A stretch of 64,000 bases of DNA from Akanthomyces muscarius (GCF_028009165.1 NC_079243.1:3348001-3412000); one strand, 5' to 3'; shown: positions 20,621-32,198, counted from the stretch's first letter. Notes: generated by a model from the sequence alone, not told the origin. Translations and numbers: made by a program.

Positions 20621-22360
20621 TTATAGTACAGGAGCTGCAGTGTCTTGCGCCGGCTCATCTTCTAGCTTCTTGGCTTCGGCTTCTTTCCACTCTTTATCAG
20701 ACGTGTGGAAATACTGCGCCAGCCCAGTGAAGACCGCCCAAATCTCGCCAGAAATGGTGATATGCAGCAATTCCGCGCCAAGCAGGTTGGTGACGGCTCG
20801 CCAAGACAAATCGGTCAGGACATTGGGCGCATATATGTCGTCGCATGGCAGGCCATACCGCAGTCTGTGGCAGCGTGCCATGAGCCTTAATGCTGTCGCT
20901 TCGTATGCTGCCATCATCAACCTAAGGCTCGTATCTGTGAATATGTTGGCGGCCAATAGCGCAGGTAGCTGCGTCAACAGAGTGTCCAGGTAAACTGGCT
21001 GGGCATCGCCTCTCGCGTCGGTCGCTTGACTAGGGCGCAATTCAGCGGACCATAGCCCAGGTGGCGCGTCTGGGCTAGCTTCAGTGGCTTCGACATCGAA
21101 ACTAATCAGCGTGGTGTTGACTCGCTCATTCTCATCTTCGTCTGTCGCATATTCATCTTCTCGATTCATGTACGACTCTACATGAGCCTCGTGATGCTCA
21201 GTAGGTGGTAGGTCTACGTCGGCCTCCTGTTCGTCGAGTACCAAGGGCGCATCTTCTAGCAGTTGTTCATGTATCGTTTCGTCAGGCAGAAGTATAGGCG
21301 CCTCTTCTGGAGGTGGAGTAGGCGGTGCAGGTGGCGGAGGTATTCTACGGCCTCGAAAAGCAGTACTTGGAAGCCTGTTAAAAATTTGTGACCAAACTTC
21401 GGGCTGCAGATCTCTAGCGACCCGGAGGACCATGACCCAAACCAGAAAGGGGGTCGCATTGACGACGACGCGCCCGCTCCAACGGAGCAAAGAGAGAGGA
21501 TCAAAACCTTCCAGTGGTGGTGGTGCTGGAATTGGTGAGTCTTCCGTGAATGGTATGAAGTATGACGGGCGCGGAAGCCACCGGTCAGCTGGAATCAGGC
21601 CAAGTCGCTGCATTGATGCAAAGTACTTTAGGTGGGTTCGAAAATATGACCAGATATCAAGAAGGCTTAAACAGTTAGCCAAATCATCGATAGAGGTTCG
21701 GGCCGTAACTTACATGCGACGCGCCATAACCCTTTCTCTATCACCGAGCCATACTCGAAACAAGGCGCGGTCTACATAATTAGTGAACAGCCCGGCGGCT
21801 GCACCAGGAATTACATCTCTTTTCCACGAGAACTCATTCTTTCTCTGCCAAAGATGCCAATACGGAATTTTGGAATATTCGCGATATATCTACTTTGACA
21901 TTAGCTCAGTGAAAAACAAGGAATGCAAGGGGTAGTTTTACCAAGATGCGCTGGCGAAGGCCGTGTATACCAAAGAGCCCAACCATTTCCATGGCGCGTC
22001 TGGCGTGGGAATCAAGCTGTCGACCGATTTCTTCTTCGTGCGCATCATGTCTCCTTTGCGATTCTGCTTCTGGGCTTTTATTTGGGTTTTCTGGCTCTGC
22101 GACACCAATCACCAGCATGACCTCATTATGTGATCTCACAATCTCGCGGTTGATTCTCTTGGTATCCGGGTTGACAGGACGCCCTCTTTGATCATATTGC
22201 TGTGGTGGATGACGAGGATCTTCTGGACCTTCACCCTCTAAAACGTCGTCATACGGCGACCGGCCCTTTGATCGTGTTAGCAAGCCATGTGCTCCAGCAT
22301 CTGCTCACTCCTGGGGCGTCTCACCAAAGCTTGGGCGGTTAGCGGGCCTTGCATGCCCAT
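20621..22360 (-). CDS. Conserved fungal protein of unknown function with a hydrophobic segment
   Basis: Rebuilt as four exons: 22360-22325, 22265-21942, 21889-21714 and 21665-20621, giving 526 residues with phases that close. The start is MGMQGPLTAQAL, with a second ATG two codons on. The N-terminal part has RSPYDDVLEGEGPEDP and NREIVRSHNEVMLVIGVAEP, which read like a conserved domain. The middle contains WKRDVIPGAAAGLFTNYVD and a probable membrane or amphipathic helix, VVVNATPFLVWVMVLRVA. Next come a proline-rich stretch (PPPPAPPTPPPEE), an acidic disordered region, and a conserved C-terminal helical region (LLAANIFTDTSLRLMMAAYE). I do not recognise the family. It is convergent with MCM5 (267 bp apart) and divergent from UTP13 (280 bp between starts). 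Splice choices rest on phase and branch sites only. Confidence 0.78.
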
Positions 22361-22640
22361 GGCGAAAAAGCTGCCACCGTGCACAGTAAAAGGAGTTTAT
22401 TGACACACTTGTTTCATAAAGCCCTATGTTGTGTTAGAACTACCAGCATTTTGATGTGATCAATAATGTTTCATTCATTTGACAGATGATGCTGCAATGT
22501 TGACGCTCTCACAAGCAAGCTGTTTCACGAAGGTCGACGAAAGTGGGTCCTGGCTTATCTTATCGCGCTCTCCAAAAAAAAATTCCCTGATCGCCAGGCT
22601 CAATGAATTTGTTCTCTGTAAACGCCAACATCTGTCAAGT

Positions 22641-25459
22641 ATGGCCACGAAGCAGCCTTTGAAAACGACTTTCGATGTCGATCGCGTTATCCGTCCCATA
22701 TTCACCGGCGGATCCGTGTCAATTGACAACAATGCGCAAATCCTGGCCACGACAATTGGCGAGGATGCCATTCTCACGAACCCCACCAATGGTCGACATC
22801 TTGGTGAAATTGAAGGAGTACGCTACGGTCTTGCATCCAACGGCAAATTGCTTGCTAATGCTCCAGATAGGACGGAGAGCTCATTTCAACACTCACTTGT
22901 ATGTAGCGACAATCTCCTATCATTAAAAAGAACCCCTGCTAACTTCCGCTAGTGACACCTTCCGGTTCGCATCTCATCATCTGCTCTCGATCACTGTCCA
23001 TGAGGATATTCTCACTCAAAAAGTCGGTCGATGGAACCTCTATCGAATCCTCTCTCATTCGAACTCTCAAGCCCCATGGTACTCCGGTTGTAGTCCTCGC
23101 AGTCGACCGGACAAGCACACTTCTCGCCACGGGCGGCACAGACGGCGCGATCAAGGTTTGGGATATCGCTGGGGGGTATGTGACCCATACCTTTCGCGGC
23201 CCCTCTGTTTTGGTATCAGCTCTTCACTTCTTTGAAGTTGCTTCTCGATCTCAGGACTCTGGGCGCCCTCGCAAGGGAAAAGGTCATTCGCGAGGCGACG
23301 ACGGCGAGGAAGAAGATTCAAACACCACTAGCTTCAGGCTCATTTCCGGCAGCCAGGACGGAAAGGTGAAAGTATGGGACCTGAACAAACGAACCTGCAT
23401 CGCAAACCTCGACTCGCACGTCTCCGACGTTCAAGGCCTGGATTATTGCCCCACACAGCATGCTATTGTGACTGCCAGTCGAGATAAGACGCTTATTTGG
23501 TGGGATGCCAAGTCTTGGAAGATCCGAAAGGTTGTCCCTTGCCTCGAACTTGTTGAGGCTGCTGGTTTTCTTGACGATGGAAACCTGACATATTCGGTTG
23601 GTGCTAACGGTTGCCTTCGTATTTGGGACACCGATACGGGCAAAGAGCTCACGCCAAAGCAAGCGGGGAAGAGCGAAGAAGAGGCATTCGTGACCGCTCT
23701 GTACAGACCCAACCTTCCCTTCATCCTCGGCGTTCAAGTCGACCACACGTTGGCTCTTTACAAATCCCCGACCAAGGCTGAGTCTGCCTCGCTCTCTGCG
23801 CCTGAGCCGTTCCGTCGCATTTCCGGAACTCACGACGACATTATCGATCTTGCCTACATGCTACCAGATAGCTCCTTGCTCGCCTTAGCTACAAACTCCG
23901 AGGACATTAGACTGGTGTCTATCGTGGAACCTGACAGAGACGACTCTTCTTCGGCGTGGGACATCGATAACGCGCCTTATTTCGGCCAAGACATGGCATT
24001 GCTAAAGGGACATGAAGATATTGTGATCTCGCTGGACGTCGATTGGTCTGGCCACTGGATTGCTACCGGCGCAAAGGACAACACAGCGAAGCTTTGGCGG
24101 ATTGATCATGCCAACCGATCTTACACATGTTGGGCCACCTTCTCAGGTCACGCCGAATCCCTCGGTGCCGTGGGTCTCCCTCGCACGATACCACAGGAGA
24201 GCTCTCAGGCCTTCCAGGATCCCCTCTCTCACCCTCCTGCTTTTGTGATCACTGGTTCCCAAGACCAGACTATCAAGAAGTGGGAGGTGCCTCGTAAATC
24301 GCAGCAGCAAGGTTCGAAATTGGGAGCCAAAGCACTCTATACTCGAAAGGCACACGACAAGGACATCAACGCCATCGATGTTCATCACTCCGGAAACCTA
24401 TTTGCTTCAGCCTCTCAAGACAAAACCGTGAAGATCTGGTCTGTTGCCGAGGGCGAAGTGCAAGGTATTCTACGTGGCCACAAGCGAGGTGTTTGGTCAG
24501 TACGGTTTTCACCCGCGAACTTGCCTGCGCTGCAGAGCGACGATGGCCCCGTTACAGGTAAGGGCGTCGTCCTTACAGGCAGTGGTGACAAGAGTATCAA
24601 GCTCTGGAGCCTAGCTGACTACACCTGTATTCGAACATTCGAGGGACATTCCAACAGTGTATTGAAGGTCGCATGGCTCGGTATGCCCGCCAAGGGTGAG
24701 CAGAAGAAATCGGTACTGTTCACTAGTGCTGGTGGCGACGGCCTTGTGAAGGTTTGGAACACAAACTCTGGTGAGACAGAATGTACTTTGGACAACCACG
24801 AAGACAGAGTATGGGCTGTTGCTGTACAGCCAAAGACGAATATGATTGTCTCTGGTAGCGGTGACTCGACAGTTTCATTCTGGAAGGATACCACCTCAGA
24901 GACACAAGCTGCGGCATCTAAGGCTGCACTCGAGCTGATTGAACAAGAGCAGGAGCTGCAGAACCACATCCACGCAGGCTCTTATAGAGAAGCCATCACA
25001 CTGGCATTGCAGTTGAACCACCCTGGGCGGCTGTTATCTCTGTTCACTTCGGTTGTTACTGGAGAGAAGAAGGATGAGGGTAGCTACACCGGCTCACGAG
25101 CTGTGGACGAAGTCCTTGGCAATCTTTCCGACGATCAGATTTTCCTCTTATTGCTCCGCCTACGCGACTGGAATACCAATGCACGCACTGCACCTGTTGC
25201 ACAGAGAATTCTCTGGGCCCTGGTGCGCAGCTACCCGGCTTCCAAATTCTCCAACTTGTCTGTCAAGGGCGCTCGCGGACAGCAGAGTCTGAAGGATATT
25301 CTGCAAGCGTTGAGAGTTTACACCGAAAGACACTACAAGCGCATGGAGGAGTTGGTGGATGAAAGCTATCTTGTAGAGTACACGCTGCAGGAAATGGATA
25401 ACCTTGCTCCTGTAGCAGGCGACGATGAGCCCATGGAGGATGCCGTCCTGGTCGCATAA
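22641..25459 (+). CDS. UTP13: UTP13, WD40 subunit of the U3 small-subunit processome
   Basis: Three exons, 22641-22817, a 28-base micro-exon 22871-22898, and 22953-25459, give 903 residues. The micro-exon restores the conserved run EGDGELISTLTLTPSGSHL, which supports these splice sites over alternatives. Start ATG 22641 gives MATKQPLKTTFDVDRVIRPI. About a dozen WD40 repeats follow (for example LLATGGTDGAIKVWDIAGG and LFASASQDKTVKIWSVAEG), forming two beta-propellers. The C-terminal Utp13 domain runs from about residue 720 to the end (LHAGSYREAITLAL region through LKDILQALRVYTERHYKRM). The protein belongs to the UTP-B subcomplex needed for 18S pre-rRNA processing in the nucleolus. A short copy of its 3' end lies at 27645-27727. 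Confidence 0.96.
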
Positions 25460-25843
25460 TTTGTATATAACCAACTCGAGAAATGTATATAGCCGAACGC
25501 AAGACTAGACGCGTTCTAAAAGCAACTTTGGAAACATGAAAACATGAAAACATGAAAACAATTGAAAATGCGGAAAACTTAAAGTCAGTTTGCGACGACA
25601 TGACGATGTACATGATGGATAGTTGCTGCTAGGCATCCATTGAGGCTCACCAACCGTGCTGTGGGGCCCCACGCTCAAGAAGCTCTTCTACAACTTTTCA
25701 AACAGTACTGCCACAATATTACATTCACAGTCTCCTTGAGCCGCCGCCACACCCTTCGGACAGATCAATTCCTCGAAAAACATTGCGCAAAATACAAAGA
25801 CATCCGAGACGACCCTCCACGCATTAATCCAGAGCTTGGCACA
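25460..25843. other. Intergenic spacer, UTP13 to SAD1
   Basis: A 384-bp spacer with the UTP13 3' UTR and the SAD1 leader. Around 25531-25560 it contains a small tandem repeat of the octamer GAAAACAT (about three units). The SAD1 frame is open upstream to 25640, but this part lacks an ATG with family similarity. Confidence 0.6.
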
Positions 25844-27505
25844 ATGAGCAAGCGGCACGCCACCGAGGCGCTGGAGGACTTGCAGGGCATCGCCTCGCCT
25901 TCCTCCAAACGATCACGGACGCGCGAGGCCGAATCCCCCATCGAAGGCAACAGCATTGCAAGCGCATTTGATAACGATGGCACGAATGGACACATGGCGG
26001 TGGCAGCGGACGACGGCGACGACGACGAGTTCGAAGGCGCGGATGTGGCGCCAATAACAGCGCCGACGCGGCAGTCGAACCCAGCCGCTGGCTACGACGA
26101 CCTTTACCTTGACACAATCGACCGCAACGTGCTGGACTTTGACTTCGAGAAGCTATGCTCGATATCGCTCTCCAACATCAACGTCTACGCATGCCTGGTG
26201 TGCGGGCGCTACTTCCAGGGCCGCGGCCCCAAGTCGCATGCCTACTTCCACTCGCTCGACGAGGACCACCATGTGTACATCAACCTTGAGACGCAAAAGG
26301 TCTACGTGCTCCCGGAAGGCTACGAAGTCAAGAGCAAGGCTCTCGAAGATATCAAATACGTCTCGGACCCGCGGTACACAAAGAAGGAAGTCATTGAGCT
26401 GGATCGCCCAGTGCCCGCCGGCGCCGACGGCCGCAAGAAGAGCTGGACGCTGGGCGGAAAGGAGTATGTACCGGGCTTCGTGGGCATGAACAACATCAAG
26501 GAGAACGACTACCTCAATGTCATCGTGCAAGCGCTGTCGCATGTCGCACCGCTGCGTAATTACCTACTGTTGGAGGACTTCTCTGGCAAGTCGGAGCTGG
26601 TGAAGCGCTGCAGCATCCTGTTCCGCAAGATCTGGAACCCGCGGGCCTTTAAATCGCACGTGTCGCCGCACGAGCTGCTGCAGGAAATCGCGCTACGCTC
26701 CAACAAGCGATTCACGTTGACGACGCAATCCGACCCCGTCGACTTCCTGTCCTGGTTCCTCAACAACCTGCATCTCGGGCTGGGCGGCAGCAAGACGCGG
26801 CCAGGCAGCTCCATGGTGCAGCGCGCATTCCAGGGCCGCCTCAAGGTCGAATCGCAGGCCATAACGGCGCGCGCCGACGTCGGCGATCGCCTGCGCTTCG
26901 AGGACGCCGGCGAAGTCAAGGTGGACATTGTGCGGTTCCTGCTGCTCACGCTGGACCTGCCTTCGGCGCCGCTCTTCCAGGACGAGCTCGAGCGGAACAT
27001 CATCCCGCAGGTGCCGCTGACGGCCATCCTCGCCAAGTACGACGGCAAGTCGGCGCAGGAGCACCACGCGCAGCGCAAGCGCTACCGCCTGCTGCACCCG
27101 CTGCCCCCGTACCTCGCGCTGCACGTCAAGCGCTTCAGCCAGAACAAGTTTGTGTCGGAGCGCAACCCGACCATTGTCACGTTTGATGCGCGTAGCCTCG
27201 ACGTCTCGCCGTACGTCGAGCCCAACCCGGCCGAGTGGCCCCCGAGCGAGCCCATCTGGTACGACCTCGTCGCCAACGTCGTCCACGAGGCGGTGCGCAC
27301 AAAGGAGGACGTCGCCGACACGGGCGAGGAGCGCAAGACCTGGAAGGTCCAGCTGCGCGACAAGGCCACAGGCGAGTGGGTCGTCTGCCAGGACCTCTTC
27401 GTCGACAAGGTCCAGAGCGAGCTGCTGTACCTGGGCGAGTCGTACCTGCAGATCTGGGAGCGCAGGAGGGAGCCTGCGAGCAAGGGCAAAGCGAACGCCA
27501 AGTAG
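25844..27505 (+). CDS. SAD1: SAD1/USP39-type U4/U6.U5 tri-snRNP protein (catalytically dead DUB fold)
   Basis: A single exon of 553 residues; ATG 25844 gives MSKRHATEALEDLQG, while the upstream open frame is leader. After an acidic N-terminus comes a ZnF-UBP domain (about 110-190; CLVCGRYFQGRG and HAYFHSLDEDHHVYI). A UCH/USP fold then starts at about residue 212. In the Cys-box, GFVGMNNIKENDYLNVIVQA has Asp where active proteases have the nucleophilic Cys, as known for SAD1/USP39. The protein therefore supports assembly and stability of the spliceosomal tri-snRNP rather than cleaving ubiquitin. The C-terminal His-box region (ALHVKRFSQNKF) is recognisable. The 3' half is markedly GC-rich. It is followed by 1.1 kb without a gene. 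Confidence 0.96.
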   Translation: MSKRHATEALEDLQGIASPSSKRSRTREAESPIEGNSIASAFDNDGTNGHMAVAADDGDDDEFEGADVAPITAPTRQSNPAAGYDDLYLDTIDRNVLDFDFEKLCSISLSNINVYACLVCGRYFQGRGPKSHAYFHSLDEDHHVYINLETQKVYVLPEGYEVKSKALEDIKYVSDPRYTKKEVIELDRPVPAGADGRKKSWTLGGKEYVPGFVGMNNIKENDYLNVIVQALSHVAPLRNYLLLEDFSGKSELVKRCSILFRKIWNPRAFKSHVSPHELLQEIALRSNKRFTLTTQSDPVDFLSWFLNNLHLGLGGSKTRPGSSMVQRAFQGRLKVESQAITARADVGDRLRFEDAGEVKVDIVRFLLLTLDLPSAPLFQDELERNIIPQVPLTAILAKYDGKSAQEHHAQRKRYRLLHPLPPYLALHVKRFSQNKFVSERNPTIVTFDARSLDVSPYVEPNPAEWPPSEPIWYDLVANVVHEAVRTKEDVADTGEERKTWKVQLRDKATGEWVVCQDLFVDKVQSELLYLGESYLQIWERRREPASKGKANAK

Positions 27506-28634
27506 AAAGGCGTATGAAAAAACTTGATGATGTATTGTATACCAAACTTTTTTTTTATTCAAGGCAAGGACATTTCAATTGCCACGCTTTTCCCAGACTT
27601 ACAGTATCGAAGCTTTTCCTCGTAATTTCCCACTTCAAAAGTTCACAGCAGAGTCTGAAGGATATCCTGCAAGCGTTGAGAGTTTTAAGGACACTACAAG
27701 CGCATGGAGGAGTTGGTGGACGAAACCGGCAGCATATAGGCAAGGTTTCCAGGTTGAGTGATCTCCGTGCTTATTTGACGCAACATTGGGCCGAACAACC
27801 TATGGGGTTTTTTCTTCACCAGGTTGAGAATCTGTCTCATATAGTGACAAGGGTCTAGGTTCGGCATGTCATTACGGAGTGGCTTGACCTGTCGCGTCAC
27901 CGCTCTCTACAGTAGCCCATCATTGTTCAATGAGATGGTGGTTCCAAGATTGCCGCCGTGCTTCACCTAGACCAAGCATGGCTGGCCATACAGACTGGTT
28001 CAAAAGTACGCTCAGCAGGTAGTTAGCCGCACACTGACACGCGGAATAAAGCCAATTGGCATGCTAGCTTGAAAAAAAAAAGGTCCTTTCATTATTCCAA
28101 GCTGGAATCACTCTGCTATGTAGAACACGCGCTATCCAGCCATTCGCTGTGCCAAAATCGTTGCTCTATGATACATGACCGCCCTTGTGCGGTCACTGGA
28201 AATCTCGCGTGCCATCCTACCTTGCCAACCGGTCGTCCCAAAATCCTAGTTGCCGTGTTCCAGGCAAAAGACATGGCCAAATTCAAAACACCAAATGCTC
28301 TACCATTCTCCATGCTCCCGCCAAGTGTCCGCAAGAGTTCAATAAAACAAGAGAGTAAGAAGCGCGAACCTCCTAGGAATCCAAAGCAGGCAACTTGAAA
28401 TAGAAGAAGCATGCGTTTTCTCCTTCAGTTTTTGCAAAAAAAAAAAAAAAAAGAAAAAAGGTGGTAACAAGGTGCAATACAGTAGTGAAACAAGGCACAG
28501 AAATACAGTGGGACGCAAAATTTCAGCTTGGGGCAATGGAAAAGTCAGAACCATGATTTTGCTCGTTTCTAACTCCAGCCCTTGCTTTAGTATACAGTAA
28601 CGCAGCGGCAGGCTCGGCAGTCCAACGAAGGCCA
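27506..28634. other. Intergenic spacer, SAD1 to the eIF4E-like gene
   Basis: This region between convergent genes has no independent gene. It holds the short UTP13-derived fragment at 27645-27727, an A-tract around 28435-28452, and otherwise unremarkable sequence. Confidence 0.6.
27645..27727 (+). pseudogene. Displaced fragment of the UTP13 3' coding region
   Basis: About 83 bases match the UTP13 coding segment at 25280-25365 (the SLKDILQALRV to MEELVDE region). Long identical blocks include AGCAGAGTCTGAAGGATAT, CTGCAAGCGTTGAGAGTTT and ACTACAAGCGCATGGAGGAG. A 5-base deletion plus a few substitutions in the middle break the frame. The copy has the same orientation as UTP13 and lies 2.3 kb downstream, on the far side of SAD1. 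It has no start, no continuing frame and no flanking similarity I can see, so it is a dead gene fragment. Confidence 0.93.
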
Positions 28635-29746
28635 TTAATCGTGGCCTTGTCTTGAGCTGCCCGCATTTCGCTTGTCGTTGTGGTGCTGGATCGCTTTCTC
28701 ACGACGCTGCTCGTCGATGGCGGTTCGCTGCTGGATACTGGAGTCGTGACTCTTGAACTCAACGCGGGTGTTGGGCGGGAAGTTGAGGACGCGCTTCATG
28801 GTTTCGCTACATCAAGGTTAGCAGATACTCAAAACTTGCTCTTCCCTTTGTCCGTGATACCACTTACCGAATCTTGAGCACACGGCCACCATCAGTTCTG
28901 GTCCAAATGCTCAGGATATCTTCGCCATTGCGCATGCTGAGCACGGCACCACACACTTCCTCGCCGGCATCGCCAAACTGGTCACCAATCAGAGAGAGAA
29001 GCAGATCTTCCCAGTATCGGTCAGCCACACCCTTCTTCATTCTAACGACCCATTTTCCTCCTTTTCTGTTTACTTCGTCCTCCCAAATAGGACGAATTTC
29101 TCTCTTAAAGAGATGGTAGTCGGATACCACAGGCAGAGTGGAAGGCCGTTTGAGATGCGAGTAAATTTCCCAAAATTCCTCCGCTGTGCGCATGGTGGCG
29201 ATTCCGTGCAGGGTATTCTCGTACTCAATGTATCCATGGGCCTTGGAAATGGGTGGGCGGTACCAGAATGACCAGGCGTCTTTCAGCGGGTGTATCTGGC
29301 CAACAGCTGACCCAGAGGGCCTTGCCTCTGTTATCGAGGTCATGTTTCCCGGTTTTCCCACGGCCCTGGAAGCATCTTTTGGGGCGCCTTGCTTGGGCGC
29401 GGCTGATCCCATGGCGGAATCGAAAGGGTTGCCGGGCGTCTTTGGTGTCTTTGCAGAGCCAAATGAGGCAAAAGCGCCAGAGCCTAGACCAAAGGCGCTG
29501 GCAGCACCACCTCCCGTCGTTGGCGAGGCAAGCGCGCTGCCTGGATTAGAAGGTAAGCCTCCTGACTTTCCATCTTGACGTCTGGAGGAAGAGGCAAATC
29601 GGCCGGAATCAGCTGTGCCACCGTTGGCTGGCGTCGACAAGGAGAGCTTGCTGGAGCTATTCAGGGCCGTTAGCTTGTACTTGTGAGACTCGTCGAGGTA
29701 CCAAGTTGGGTACTGACTTTGTGCGACGGGCCCATAGGTTATCCAT
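28635..29746 (-). CDS. eIF4E-like cap-binding protein, non-canonical (class II/III-like)
   Basis: Three exons, 29746-29718, 29656-28868 and 28806-28635, give 329 residues. Intron 1 is GTCAGT..GAATAG with a GCTAACG branch and puts MDNLWARRT in phase with the SSKLSLSTPANGG segment. A Ser/Gly/Ala-rich disordered region of about 130 residues precedes the eIF4E fold (HPLKDAWSFWYRPP to RVEFKSHDSS). The cap-stacking Trp and Glu in RPIWEDE (human W102/E103) are present. The other stacking Trp (human W56) aligns with Tyr in YIEYENTLHG, a mark of class II/III family members such as 4EHP. A role in translational repression or selective cap binding is inferred. The long open frame upstream to 30276 is leader, without family resemblance. 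Confidence 0.9.
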
Positions 29747-31543
29747 TGACGCCTTTTCGCTGACTCGTGCGATGCAAGGCGGCTGTTGAGCGCAGGAACG
29801 GCACCTGGCGACGGTCGGGAGAGAGCTGCGGGGGAAGGGGGAGGCGGGGGGCAGGAACGACGGGGCAGCGAGAGAAAACAAGTGTCGCGGACTTTGCTCG
29901 ATTGAGATGATGGGATTCGCGTCGTCGAAAGCGGTTCGAGAGGGAGCAAAGTCGATGGGCTGGCTAGCGAGGGAGGGTTGCAGGCACGCGAGCTGAGCGG
30001 TGTTGGCGATCGGCGTTGACGGCAATGATGCGGCGATAAATCGGAAGGGGTGGGTTGAAGTTGAAATCGCGCAGATGAGGTTGTACAGAGATGGGTTCGA
30101 GGCGTATGAATGGGAGCGAGTGAGTGATGTGGTTCGATGGTGCGTGGTGGTGTGTTGTGGAGCAGAGGAGGTCGAAGAGAAGAAGAATTCTGCGTGAGGT
30201 TTAGGACATTCTGGCGGAGGCAGGCAGGCAGGCAAAGGCAGGCAAAGGCACGCTGTGTGTGTGGCCGTGGTGGCACCGCGAGTGTGGAGAAGCGATAGTT
30301 GGGTAGCTACCTTGCCAACTTGGCTGCGCATGCGTGACATGGCAGGTAAACGAAAGCAGCGAACCAATGTAGCAGCTGTTACTGTCTGTTACCTACCAAT
30401 TACCAGTAGTTTACCTGTTCATCATTTAATTAGTAATGGCTGCCACCAGCCCGGCGACCCAGTGGCGTGAGCAATGCGGCCAACGATGTTGTGGCGGGAC
30501 GTGCATTTGAAGATGGCGGTAATTGATCAGTGGTTATTACTACCTATTAGCCTGTGAATAGTAAAACACATTCGCTGCCTCGCGATGTTATTGTCGAGCG
30601 GCTCTATTTACTAGAAACCCTTCTGTGACGCCTCCTAGGCACTTGCCTGGAGAGATGCCTCCCCGACACTTGGTCACCTATCGCTAGATGCTCGCCTCTG
30701 TTCTGGCACTTACCCAGCCCAGCTCTGGCAGCACCACGCCGGGCAAAGCTGTCTCCAACTGCGAGGCTCCACCTTCAGGGCATTGAGTGCGGCTCTGATG
30801 CTTCCCCAAGAGCCTCGGGCTTGGCCAGCTTCCATTCGTCTTCTCCTGCTACCGGCAGCCTCGAGGTCCCCTGTGACGCATTCGCCGAATCGCCACTGGT
30901 TATGCACCGTCCAGCACAGCGCTTCGAAAAACTTGGTGCTTGGCTGTAGCCAGATATTTTTGGGAACCGAGCTTTACTGATGAAACTTGAAACCGGGTAG
31001 AGAAACCCCTTTCTCGAGCGATAAACAGCTGCAGTCTGACTTTTGCCTTTGTGTTGAAAGCCACAAACGAAGCTCACCGTACGGCGACACTCCGCTGCAC
31101 TCACTGGTAACGGGCGCCGAGATGCACCGCAGCTATAATCAGTAGTGGGTTAACATTAGGCGAGACCAGCGATAGGTAGATGTAAAAGTAACAAAGTTAA
31201 AATAAAAATAATAAAAATAAAAAGATTCAAACATGTTTGGCCATTACGAGTATTGTTTCTTTCCTTTTGCATCGGTATACAACTACCACTACCGATTTTC
31301 ATACGACTGTACTCTATTTTATCTACGGGCTGCTCGTCGCAAAAGGTGGTTCCCCATCCGCGGCCTGCCACCGATAATTTTTTTGTCCCAGTCTTATCGC
31401 CACTTATCAGTACCGCCGCCAAAAAAATTTCCCCCAGTCCATTCTGCCGCCTCTCAGCCACCAGCACGCGCAGCACTCAGCGCAGCGAAGCAAAAACGAC
31501 ACAATCACGAGACTGGTAGCGCGTTCGAGCTCACTCCGAAATC
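29747..31543. other. Divergent spacer, eIF4E-like gene to LOC1 (1.8 kb)
   Basis: The eIF4E-like side has a long GC-rich leader with many small direct repeats (for example GGCAGGCAGGCAAAGGCAGGC near 30220). The LOC1 side has an A/T-rich patch at 31185-31230. No gene is supported; an open frame through 29747-30276 on the minus strand is low-complexity leader sequence. Confidence 0.55.
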
Positions 31544-32198
31544 ATGGCACCCAGCCGTACGCGTACCATGAAAAACAAGCACGCCGCGCCCAAGGGTGCT
31601 GGCAAAGGCGGCAAGCGCTCCGACACCGACGGCGTCTCCAAGTCCAAGAAGTCCACCGGCCCCGTCACCTCCAAGCAGGTCAAGGACAAGAGTGTCAGCG
31701 CACTTTTCAAGAAGCGCAAGCAAAGAACGTATACCGAGGCGGAGCTGGGCATTCCCTCGCTTAACACGGTCACGCCCGTCGGCGTGGTCAAGCCCAAGGG
31801 TAAAAAGAAGGGCAAGGTCTTTGTCGATGATCGGGTACGTCGCATCCCAGCTTTGGCACAACACTTACAGCCGCCGGTGACATGCGAACCTCACTCTAAC
31901 AAATACATTACAGGAAAGCATGAACACCATCCTCTCCATCGTCCAGGCCGAAAAGAATGGCCAAATCGAGTCCAAGATGATCAAGGCCCGTCAAATGGAA
32001 GAGATTCGCGAGGCGCGACGAGTCGAGGCTGAAAAGAAGGAAGACGAGAAAAAATCAAAACTAGAGGACGTCAAGGACTCGCTGCGCCGCAAGCGCAAGA
32101 AGAAGACGTCCGAGGACGACGACGACAATGTCAAGGAGTTTCTGTCTGCCGGCAGCAAGGCCAAGAAGGGTTCCAAGAAAAAGGTTGCGTTTGCATGA
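31544..32198 (+). CDS. LOC1: LOC1-like 60S ribosome assembly and RNA-localisation factor
   Basis: Two exons, 31544-31834 and 31914-32198, encode 191 very basic residues. The intron is GTACGT..TTACAG with a CTCTAACAAA branch, phase 0. The N-terminus [20 protein letters not shown] and the block [20 protein letters not shown] followed by GIPSLN are typical of fungal Loc1. Exon 2 is a charged helix ([19 protein letters not shown]) ending in a KKKVAFA tail. Yeast Loc1 is a nucleolar double-stranded-RNA-binding chaperone needed for 60S biogenesis and ASH1 mRNA localisation; nucleolar function is inferred here from homology and the lysine-rich composition. It is convergent with the hydrolase gene, 264 bp away. 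Confidence 0.9.

Noticed and set aside
25640..25843. Upstream in-frame extension of SAD1
   Set aside because: Starts at TTG rather than ATG, and the sequence lacks family character; MSKRHATEALEDL at 25844 fits better.
26693..27562. 289-codon minus-strand frame across SAD1
   Set aside because: Antisense shadow of the GC3-rich SAD1 gene; the plus-strand protein has clear family domains.
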